The translations under genes and the position numbers were made by a program. Positions 1 through 6,834 of a stretch of DNA of 64,000 nt are shown here, piece by piece. The DNA is taken from contig NJBM01000004.1 of NCBI GenBank assembly GCA_005223045.1, forward strand, positions 186,001-250,000, written 5' to 3'. The stretch's first letter is position 1. Each line of letters starts with the position of its first letter. Under the pieces are notes generated by a model that saw nothing but the letters and a program-made list of their open reading frames with translations, did no database searches and was not told the DNA's origin. The stretch comes from Planctomycetes bacterium B3_Pla (GTDB lineage Bacteria > Planctomycetota > Phycisphaerae > Sedimentisphaerales > Anaerobacaceae).

Positions 1-230
1 ATTTCCGGCCAAAGACCGGCGATCGGCTTTGTTTTTTCAACCTTGGCTCCAAAGGCACAAAGGACGCAGGTAAAGACTAATCCTATCAACTTTGATATAT
101 ATCATACACACGAAGGGCTGGAAGTCGGAAGTCAAGTGAAATTCAAAAAATGGGGATTTGTTTTAGCTACTGAACGAGATACACTCCACAAGATAAGCGG
201 GCTGAGCCCGTTGTAGTTGCCTGGGAGGTG

Positions 231-467
231 TCAGCAAGATTGGGATAGTGAACCATGCGACGCACGTTCAGCCTGGATGCGATGCATCGCGTCATCGTCG
301 AAGAATCGCGAGCCACAAGAGCTACACTTGTAGTGCGCCAGCTTCTTGACCGTCAGTCCGTCATCGAGCCGGCAGGTTTCCACGACGCGAATCATCCGCA
401 TCTTTCCGCACTCCGGGCAAGGAAGCGCCTCAGATGTCGGTGCTTTTTTTCGATGAGATGAGGACAT
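231..467 (-). CDS. YgiT-type zinc-finger protein, probable antitoxin
   Basis: A 78-residue protein with two CxxC pairs (CPEC near residue 17 and CSSC near residue 48), the layout of the YgiT/MqsA N-terminal zinc finger. In this family the protein is usually the antitoxin partner of a small RNase-like toxin. The frame can open at a TTG at 479, but the first ATG at 467 is preferred. The gene overlaps the 3' end of the upstream DUF4258 gene by 38 bases, so the two are translationally coupled, with the toxin first as in MqsRA. It lacks the helix-turn-helix half that full-length MqsA carries, so DNA binding cannot be read from the sequence. Function is inferred from family and context. Confidence 0.75.
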   Translation of the reverse strand: MSSSHRKKAPTSEALPCPECGKMRMIRVVETCRLDDGLTVKKLAHYKCSSCGSRFFDDDAMHRIQAERASHGSLSQSC

Positions 468-741
468 AAAAGACGTCAACTCCTTCTTTTCTCAGTATCT
501 TACCTTTAGTGTAAACGTCAACTCCGTCAAAGGTCAATCCTTTGATTACGTAGAGTCTCTCACTCTTCCCTTCCTTTGGATTGCGAGAACGCAGCACCTT
601 GAATATCGCCGGGGCGTTCAGAATCGCCTCGTACACAAGTTCAGGCGTTAGCGCATCCCTCGCCATCTCGATCTCTGCCTTTTCGGTGAAAAGAACTCGT
701 CGCGAGACGACCAAACGCTTTATTTGAACAAGGATATCCAT
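430..741 (-). CDS. DUF4258 family protein, probable toxin
   Basis: A 103-residue protein of the DUF4258 type: an N-terminal helix with a basic stretch, a central phrase reading SERLYVIKGLTFDGVDVYTKG, and a C-terminal beta strand ending FYVLISSKK. DUF4258 proteins have a RelE/MqsR-like compact fold and are commonly paired with YgiT-type finger antitoxins, which is the arrangement here. The start is an ATG at 741, and a good sigma-70 promoter lies directly upstream (757-785). No catalytic residues can be assigned with confidence. The toxin role is inferred from the pairing. Confidence 0.75.
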   Translation of the reverse strand: MDILVQIKRLVVSRRVLFTEKAEIEMARDALTPELVYEAILNAPAIFKVLRSRNPKEGKSERLYVIKGLTFDGVDVYTKGKILRKEGVDVFYVLISSKKSTDI

Positions 742-756
742 AGTCTGTTCAACTAC

Positions 757-785
757 ATTTTACTGTATGTTCTTGCCTGAGTCAA
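757..785 (-). promoter_or_regulatory. Sigma-70-like promoter of the toxin-antitoxin pair
   Basis: Reading the minus strand, TTGACT (785-780), a 17-base spacer and TAAAAT (762-757) lie 15 bases before the ATG of the DUF4258 gene. The transcript would have a very short leader. No clear operator dyad was found. Confidence 0.6.
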
Positions 786-1325
786 GCGTTGAAGAACATA
801 GGAATTTGCCACAGAGGGCGGGGAAAGGTCAAAAGGACAAAGTAAAAAGGCAAAATAGCCTCAGAGAACTCAGAGAAATAATAATGTCATCCCTGTGGAA
901 ACAGGGACAATAATCAATAATCATTTGCCTGGCTCGCGAAGAAATAATCAATAGTCAATAATCAATAATCATTTGTTTAGGCTCCGGCGCCAACCCCGAC
1001 CTGTGATAGCTTCTAATCGTTCCCCGCCCGTCCCGCGTTTCCTCAGACACGCACCCCGCGCAGACAAAGCCGACCATAAAGACAGCGATCAACAGAAAGA
1101 GCCATATTCTCTTCTTCTCAGGCGTCATAAGCTCTCAAGAATCCGTACACGTCCCTAATAATGCCCGCTAAATTCCCCGGGAAGAAATAGGTATACTGTC
1201 CCCCGGTAGGCCCCGGTAGGTCGATAGCGGCTGTCGTTTTCACGCCGTGTTCAAGCTTTCGGCAACTTACTACAAAGCTAAGTGGACAACTGCTTCGATC
1301 GGATCAACCTAAGCGTTTGGCTCGA
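786..1325. other. Intergenic region with an exact 19-base direct repeat
   Basis: No convincing gene is visible in this 540-base stretch. It holds an exact 19-base direct repeat at 909-927 and 957-975 built from iterated AATAATC units, and low-complexity sequence on both sides. A 61-residue frame at 973-1158 has no recognisable features and no ribosome-binding site. Confidence 0.5.
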
Positions 1326-1958
1326 CTACTTCTTTTCACCAGGCTTACTCGGCTTGATAACAGGCTGAGGCGACTCTGTTTTGCCGTGTGTATTGATTTT
1401 GCCGGGATCGACCGTTGTGGGCACAGCTTTGGGGGCTTCTGTTTTACCCTCGTTAAGTGGAGTATTCTTATTTTCGCTCATTACTCTGGATACCTCGTGA
1501 TTCTCTTTCATAATGGAATAGTTATTGATCTGAATCAATGATACGTAGGTTAGGATTGTGAAAACGCCAATACAGAACACAATGAAAGCAAATTTGTTAC
1601 AAAATCTTGTGACTTTATTTTGCCAATAGACCTTCTCTGGAGTTGTATCTGCTTTTTTAGTTTTAAGTTCCTTTCGATATTGATTGTCAAGCTCATCAAT
1701 CTTTCTATCCATATTAGACTTGGCAAACAGATAGCTGGCTAGATTAGACATCAGTACAATCAGGAAAGCAGCCCAAGAGGCAAATATGAGAAAAAATGTG
1801 ACTTTGTTAAAGGGTTCTCCGATCTTATCTAAGAATGTTATTGATAGAACAAGGCAACCTGTTGATAAACTTAATATAGACTTGTCAAATGCTTCGAAGG
1901 AGTCATCTCTTATTGCTACAAGTTCAGCACGTCTTTTTATGTATTCTTCGTGATTCAT
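1326..1958 (-). CDS. Hypothetical three-pass membrane protein
   Basis: A 210-residue protein not assigned to a named family. It has an N-terminal charged helix, hydrophobic segments at about residues 28-46, 53-75 and 122-142, a charged coiled-coil-like loop between the second and third segments (about 80-112), and a proline/lysine/threonine-rich cytoplasmic-looking tail from about 155. The phrase FDKSILSLSTGCLVLSITFL resembles small membrane proteins common in accessory regions of bacterial genomes. It sits alone between two toxin-like loci. The start is an ATG with only a weak ribosome-binding site. No function is proposed. Confidence 0.65.
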   Translation of the reverse strand: MNHEEYIKRRAELVAIRDDSFEAFDKSILSLSTGCLVLSITFLDKIGEPFNKVTFFLIFASWAAFLIVLMSNLASYLFAKSNMDRKIDELDNQYRKELKTKKADTTPEKVYWQNKVTRFCNKFAFIVFCIGVFTILTYVSLIQINNYSIMKENHEVSRVMSENKNTPLNEGKTEAPKAVPTTVDPGKINTHGKTESPQPVIKPSKPGEKK

Positions 1959-2221
1959 GATTATTCAAGATCGAACATAATGATATACAAAACTTATTGT
2001 CATCAATTTAGTCTACCGGAAATAGAATGTCAAAATTCTTCTATGGTTGGTCCTGCGGTCTTGTCTTTGGCTCTTTCGTCTATGACCGTCCACAAGCCGC
2101 ATGTTATCAAACGTGAGCCTGTTTGTCACGAAGTTTTCTGTGTTTTGTTGCCACAGAGGGCGCGGATTGGCCGGATTCTTGAGTGGATTGAATGCGAAAG
2201 AGGCGTTACAATTCTGGCTGC

Positions 2222-2803
2222 ATGAATAACGGAAATGTATATATAATCGCCGGGCCCAACGGCTCAGGCAAGACAACATTTGCGGTAAAGTTTCTGCCCG
2301 AATACGCCAGATGTCCTAATTTTGTCAACGCCGATCTGATTGCACAGGGACTTTCGCCTTTTTCCCCCAGCGCAGCAGCGATAACAGCAGGCAAACTCGT
2401 ACTTGAACAAATTCATCAGTTCGCCGACAAGGGAGTTGATTTTGCGTTTGAGACAACGCTTTCGGGCCAATTATATGTCAACCTGTTCAAATCTCTCAAA
2501 GAAAAGGGATATAAAATCCACCTTTTCTTCTTGTGGATTCCGGATACCGACCTTGCCATATCTCGGATTAAAAGTAGAGTTGCTCAGGGCGGTCACGATG
2601 TTCCCGTCCAGGATGTGCTTCGCCGCTTCAGTCGATCTATTTCCAACTTCTTCAAGCTATATCAATCACTCGCGGATTCCTGGCTGTTGTTCGACAATGC
2701 GGGAGTAAATCCGATATTGATCGCGGAGTGCAAACATGGTAAAGTTAAGATTACTAATGAAAGTTCATACAACACTATTGTTCAAGGGATCGGCGGCACA
2801 TGA
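2222..2803 (+). CDS. Zeta-toxin-like P-loop kinase
   Basis: A 193-residue P-loop protein. The Walker A motif GPNGSGKTT lies near residues 11-19, followed by FVNADLIAQGLSPF, a signature of the zeta-toxin/AAA_33 group in which an Asp faces the substrate. A Walker-B-like FAFETTLSG and a basic segment (RIKSRVAQGGHDVP, then RRF) complete the kinase pattern. Zeta toxins phosphorylate UDP-sugar precursors of peptidoglycan, but many chromosomal relatives are uncharacterised. The start was set at the ATG at 2222, ten codons inside the longest frame, because the GPNGSGKTT strand then begins close to the N-terminus as is usual. The stop overlaps the ATG of the next gene by four bases. Confidence 0.75.
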   Translation: MNNGNVYIIAGPNGSGKTTFAVKFLPEYARCPNFVNADLIAQGLSPFSPSAAAITAGKLVLEQIHQFADKGVDFAFETTLSGQLYVNLFKSLKEKGYKIHLFFLWIPDTDLAISRIKSRVAQGGHDVPVQDVLRRFSRSISNFFKLYQSLADSWLLFDNAGVNPILIAECKHGKVKITNESSYNTIVQGIGGT

Positions 2804-3018
2804 AAAAGCGGTTATCTTTGCATGATAAAGCTCTTTTGGCTATGAGGGAGGCCGTAAGAGAAGTCATCGAACGGCACAGGAAAGAAAAACGGCCGCTCGC
2901 CGTCTGGGATTGGAAGGCGAAGAAGGTCACCTTCATCTCGCCGGGGACAGCTTTGCGCAGATACAACAAAGAGTTGGAACTAAGAGATCAGGACCAGACG
3001 GACGCGGTTTCAAGTTAG
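2800..3018 (+). CDS. Small basic protein coupled to the zeta-like kinase, possible antitoxin
   Basis: A 72-residue, strongly charged protein whose ATG overlaps the kinase stop (ATGA). The first 30 residues form a basic helix and the middle holds a short phrase LAVWDWKAKKVTFISP. It does not resemble the epsilon antitoxin by eye. It does resemble small partners found next to chromosomal zeta-like kinases, so an antitoxin or accessory role is inferred only from the overlap. Confidence 0.6.
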   Translation: MKKRLSLHDKALLAMREAVREVIERHRKEKRPLAVWDWKAKKVTFISPGTALRRYNKELELRDQDQTDAVSS

Positions 3019-3057
3019 CCACGAAAGCACGGAGCAAAGTGGAGAGCCCCGAAGGCA

Positions 3058-3110
3058 AATCTATTCAAATAGATTCCTCGACTTCACTTCGCTGCGCTCG
3101 AAATGACGGC
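3058..3110. repeat. Dispersed palindromic repeat, partial copy
   Basis: A perfect hairpin (AATCTATT, two-base loop, AATAGATT at 3058-3075) is followed by CACTTCGCTGCGCTCGAAATGACGG. The same vocabulary (agtggagaaatc, aaatagat, gagatgacg) recurs at 37375-37472. It is a REP-like intergenic repeat rather than coding sequence. Confidence 0.55.
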
Positions 3111-3277
3111 AGTTCGGCTTGCCCTAAAACAGCTTGCAGAATCTACGGCTTTTTCGGCTCAGATGGAAATGTTCTTGCAATCGGCGATGGCTGTAAATAG
3201 TATTTGTTCGCAGGTCTTGGAAAGGATCGAAATAAAAGTCAGTATATCAACGGGATGTAGTGCCGGGTGGTTGCGAA

Positions 3278-3547
3278 ATGCATATAAACGAATTTCAAAG
3301 TTTGATTTCTCAAAAGTACGAGAAGCGGGATCGTGAACGAGGTATTCCGGCTACGTTTATGTGGTTCGTGGAAGAGGTCGGGGAGCTTGCCACGGCTTTA
3401 GCCGGCGACGACCACGATAACAAAACGGAGGAGTTTGCGGACGTCCTCGCTTGGCTCTGCACGTTAGCCAACATTAGCGACGTGGACCTGGAGAAGGCCT
3501 GCGCCAAGTACACCGGCAAGGAAATCAAAGGCTTTAAGCCGAAATAG
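3278..3547 (+). CDS. MazG-like nucleotide pyrophosphohydrolase
   Basis: An 89-residue single-domain protein with the MazG metal-binding pattern: EEVGEL near residues 28-33 and EEFADVLAW near residues 46-54, the two acidic helices that bind magnesium and the triphosphate. Family members hydrolyse nucleoside triphosphates to monophosphates and pyrophosphate and serve in pool cleaning or stress control. The ATG at 3278 was chosen over an upstream GTG at 3260 because the family begins just before the MHINEFQ helix. It stands alone. The substrate is unknown. Confidence 0.75.
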   Translation: MHINEFQSLISQKYEKRDRERGIPATFMWFVEEVGELATALAGDDHDNKTEEFADVLAWLCTLANISDVDLEKACAKYTGKEIKGFKPK

Positions 3548-3655
3548 CATTTACGTGCCAACATGCGTGCGACCAGTACTCTTCATACTCTGTTCAGGGT
3601 AATCTTTGAGCGGTGTCGTTGCGAATGCAAATTAAGAATCAAAATTGATGAAGTC

Positions 3656-3715
3656 ATCATCGCTTTGCGATGATTCCGCATTTTTGATATTTAATCTTTG
3701 ATATTTGATATTTCA
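3656..3715. repeat. Hairpin plus iterated TTTGATA tract
   Basis: A perfect stem ATCATCGC/GCGATGAT with a three-base loop (3656-3674) is followed by a tract of TTTGATAT-like units (3682-3715) ending just before the stop of the symporter gene. It could be a transcript-end structure between convergent genes. The T run is poor in either direction. Confidence 0.4.
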
Positions 3716-3717
3716 TG

Positions 3718-5769
3718 CTATTGCTCGTCTGCGTGCTGGATGTCCGTATCTTTATTTGCGGCCATCAAGGCCCGATAGAAGCACCAGCTCAGGCCGCCTA
3801 TGATTATCAGGACCACGACCGCGAGAATGACGTAGGAGACGCCGCTAAGTTTATCCCGGATGGGCACCGCCGTCTCATCGATCTTCGCATTCTGCGCCAG
3901 ACCGATCAGGATAATCGCAATCGCTGCGCTTGCATCCATCGCCGAGATTATTCCCGCCCATCTGGCAAACCATGATGCCTGACTCGCGGAAGTGTGGTGC
4001 TTGTCCAGAAGATGGTTGCTCAATAGCATCGCGGCGATGCCGCCTAACAGCGACAGCCATAGGATTGCAGTTTTTGCCGTCGGGGCCATCGGAACCTTGA
4101 GCCAGGCAACGAGCAGACCGGCGATAATCAACGCGGCAAAAAACGCTATTGCCCCTTCGGTCTTGCCGCCGACAGCCAGGCTCTGCTCCGGCCGCTCCGG
4201 GTCCTTGATGTCCGTCCGGCCCTTCATCAGGCTCAGAACGATAGACACGACAGGCACCAACGCCACAATCGCCAGGCCGACGCAGTTCGCCAGTATCCAA
4301 TCGCCTCCCGGCGTTCTCAGAAAGCCCTCCCCGGTCAGATCGTCAAAAAGCTGCCAGAAGAAAAGCGTGCCGAGGACGACCGGAATCACCATGCGTATCA
4401 GGTAATCCCACCATCTGCCCAACTGCCAGTCGCTTCGGGTGTTGGCGTGCCGTCGCAGAGTGCCGATGCGCCACAGCCAGCCGAGCACGACACATTCGAG
4501 CAGGCCCATGAACGCTATGCCCCAGGTGCCGTTGACAAAACCGTCGATCGCGCCGAGCCAGTTAAAGCCGGCCCCGGTGATGTAGAACAGCCCGAATAGA
4601 AACCCTACGAGTGTAAGCGCCGGCAGAACAATGCACCTGCGCCATCCGGTTTTGTCAACGATGCTGGCCAGGATTGATTCGGTCATTGAAAAGGCCGAAT
4701 CGACGCCTAACGTCACGAGTGCGAAGAAGAAAATGAAGCTGAACCACGCCGAATAAGGCAATTGCGCCAACGCATACGGGAATGCCACGAAAGCCAGCGA
4801 AGGCCCGGTGTCGGCTACCTGCTCGACGGCGACCGGGTTGGCCGTCTGCTGAGTTACGAAGGCCATCCCTCCGAGCGTCGCAAATACCGCCAGGCCCGCT
4901 ACAAAGCTCGTCGCGAAGTCGGCGATGCTGATTATGGCAGCATTATTGTTGATGTCGCTCTTTCTATGGAGGAAACTGGCGTAGGTAATCATTATGCCGT
5001 ATGCGAGAGACAGTGAGAAGAATACCTGTCCGATAGCATAGCGCCACGTGACGGGCTTTGTCAGCTCGGACCAGACGGGATCGAGATAGTACGCCAGGCC
5101 CTGCATGCTGCCTTCGAGGGTCAGTCCGCGCACGGTGAGGATAGCGAGCATCAGCCAGGGCAGCGGGACCGTGAGCCAGACAATCTTGCCGACGAGGCGC
5201 ACGCCTCTGAATATGCAGAAGTACATTGCGATCCAGGTGATCGCCAGCGGCAGCACGAGGTTCCAGCGGATTGAGCCGAGATAGAAACGCGCGTCCTCGA
5301 TGTCGATTTTGCCGAGGTATGTCTCGTTGAAGAAACGCTTGGCGTTCTCGACGCCTTCTATACCTTTGCCGGCCCAGGGCAGTTCGCCGCCATTGACAAT
5401 CCCGACGATGCTGTACCACAGGAAGCTGAAACAATACGCCAGAATCACGGGGTAGTATGTGATTATTACGAAAGCAAGAGCGATGCCCCACCAGCCGACC
5501 ATCTCGAAACGCTTGTGGCCCCGCTTGAAGGCGTCGGGCGCGGCCCGCTGGGTATAATGGCCGATACTGAACTCGAGGATCATGATGGGAACGCCGATCA
5601 CGAGCAGAGCGACAATGTACGGAATAAGAAATGCCCCGCCGCCAAAGCTGTAGAGTTTGTATGGGAATCCCCACAGGTTGCCCAGGCCGACGGCCGAGCC
5701 GACGGCGGCAAGAATGAATCCACCGCGTGTCCCCCAGCTTTCCCTTTGTTCTTCCAGAAGCTCAGCCAT
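3718..5769 (-). CDS. Sodium:neurotransmitter symporter family (SNF/NSS) transporter
   Basis: A 683-residue transporter of the LeuT-fold NSS/SNF family. The hallmark first helix is clear (GGFILAAVGSAVGLGNLWGF near residues 16-35), including the unwound sodium site, and about 12 hydrophobic segments follow. Family members couple sodium entry to uptake of amino acids or related amines. The start is the ATG at 5769: its first eight bases (ATGGCTGA) overlap the stop of the amidohydrolase upstream, so the two are translationally coupled. A longer frame from 5802 lies inside that gene. At 683 residues it is longer than LeuT (about 510), with extra hydrophobic sequence at the C-terminus. The substrate cannot be read from the sequence. 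Confidence 0.9.
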   Translation of the reverse strand: MAELLEEQRESWGTRGGFILAAVGSAVGLGNLWGFPYKLYSFGGGAFLIPYIVALLVIGVPIMILEFSIGHYTQRAAPDAFKRGHKRFEMVGWWGIALAFVIITYYPVILAYCFSFLWYSIVGIVNGGELPWAGKGIEGVENAKRFFNETYLGKIDIEDARFYLGSIRWNLVLPLAITWIAMYFCIFRGVRLVGKIVWLTVPLPWLMLAILTVRGLTLEGSMQGLAYYLDPVWSELTKPVTWRYAIGQVFFSLSLAYGIMITYASFLHRKSDINNNAAIISIADFATSFVAGLAVFATLGGMAFVTQQTANPVAVEQVADTGPSLAFVAFPYALAQLPYSAWFSFIFFFALVTLGVDSAFSMTESILASIVDKTGWRRCIVLPALTLVGFLFGLFYITGAGFNWLGAIDGFVNGTWGIAFMGLLECVVLGWLWRIGTLRRHANTRSDWQLGRWWDYLIRMVIPVVLGTLFFWQLFDDLTGEGFLRTPGGDWILANCVGLAIVALVPVVSIVLSLMKGRTDIKDPERPEQSLAVGGKTEGAIAFFAALIIAGLLVAWLKVPMAPTAKTAILWLSLLGGIAAMLLSNHLLDKHHTSASQASWFARWAGIISAMDASAAIAIILIGLAQNAKIDETAVPIRDKLSGVSYVILAVVVLIIIGGLSWCFYRALMAANKDTDIQHADEQ

Positions 5770-6643
5770 CAACAACTGCCTTTCCCTCTTCTTTAGCTGC
5801 ACCCACTATCTTACGTTTCTTTGTCTTCTCGGGTTTTGGTTCCTGGATTTCTTCGTCCTTATCTTTTATTCCGAGTACTTCCAGCGTGTCGCGTTCGATG
5901 ATGCTTCGAATATTTCCTCGCGGAACGGTCGGCAGATTGGTATCGGCCAGCAGCATATTGAAGCCCAGCAGCGTTTCTATGCACTGACCGGCGTCGCCGG
6001 ACGGGAATCCGCTGCCGAACAGCAGCTTGTTCATCACACCGTGCTCGTACGCTGCGACCACCATATTGTACGTTTGCCAGACATTGCTCGGCCGTATCGT
6101 CAGGTCTGCGTACACGTTCTTGTGCCTGCCTACCATCGACAGCGTCTGTTCGATAAAGGGCAAACCCATGCTCCCGATGATAATCTTCAACGCGGCAAAC
6201 TCTCGGGCGATCTCGTCCAGGAGGTAGGGCTGGGCATACTCCAGAACAGCCCCGGCCCCCAGAGCGTCCCCGGCGTTGTGAAAGAACACTGGCAGGCCAA
6301 GCTCCTGAATCAGCTCATAAAACCTCATCGCGCTGCTGTGGGTGGGGTGAAGGCCGTAGGCCGAGCAGTACAGGACCACTCCCTTGAGTCCTAATTTGTC
6401 CGGGATGGATTTTAGACTGTTGAGGCTTATCTTATCTTTGCCTGGCTCGACGGCCGCAAAGCCGACCATTTTCCCTTTGTGTTTGCTTACGTACTGGGCC
6501 AATCGTTTGTTGACTTCTTCGCTCGGCCCGACCGAGGGGGCTAATACTATGCACACATCGACCGTCTCGGCCGACGCGACGTGTTTGGATATCTCGACCT
6601 TGTCGGCCGTAAGGTCAATATGTGTATGACAATCGACTATCAT
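5762..6643 (-). CDS. Amidohydrolase-family TIM-barrel metal hydrolase
   Basis: A 293-residue protein of the amidohydrolase 2 family. It opens with the metal-binding CHTHID (HxH at residues 6 and 8), has a conserved FHNAG strand near residue 120, then MGLPF and DLTIRP, and ends in the typical LFGSGFPSGD near residues 208-217. Family members hydrolyse or decarboxylate small carbon compounds in a metal-centred barrel. A 30-residue lysine/glutamate-rich tail after the barrel is unusual. The gene is coupled to the symporter that follows, which suggests that the imported compound, or one made from it, is the substrate. A ribosome site AGAGGTG precedes the ATG. Confidence 0.8.
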   Translation of the reverse strand: MIVDCHTHIDLTADKVEISKHVASAETVDVCIVLAPSVGPSEEVNKRLAQYVSKHKGKMVGFAAVEPGKDKISLNSLKSIPDKLGLKGVVLYCSAYGLHPTHSSAMRFYELIQELGLPVFFHNAGDALGAGAVLEYAQPYLLDEIAREFAALKIIIGSMGLPFIEQTLSMVGRHKNVYADLTIRPSNVWQTYNMVVAAYEHGVMNKLLFGSGFPSGDAGQCIETLLGFNMLLADTNLPTVPRGNIRSIIERDTLEVLGIKDKDEEIQEPKPEKTKKRKIVGAAKEEGKAVVDG

Positions 6644-6834
6644 GATCCGGCACCTCTAATTGGCATAACCTGCCGCTGCTGAGCGGGCAGGGATCGGTTT
6701 TGTCGTTTCTTTGCCGTTGAGCTTGCGTAAATCCGTGTTCACCGCCAGCCGGGGCTAATCAATAACCAATTACCTCACCGCCGTCAAGAACAAATATCCC
6801 CACATAACCTGGCCGAAAGAGCAGTCTTCACTGC

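Noticed and set aside
1-230. A gene or RNA at the left edge
   Set aside because: Only low-complexity sequence and a weak CGGGCTGAGCCCG palindrome are present; no reading frame or tRNA-like fold.
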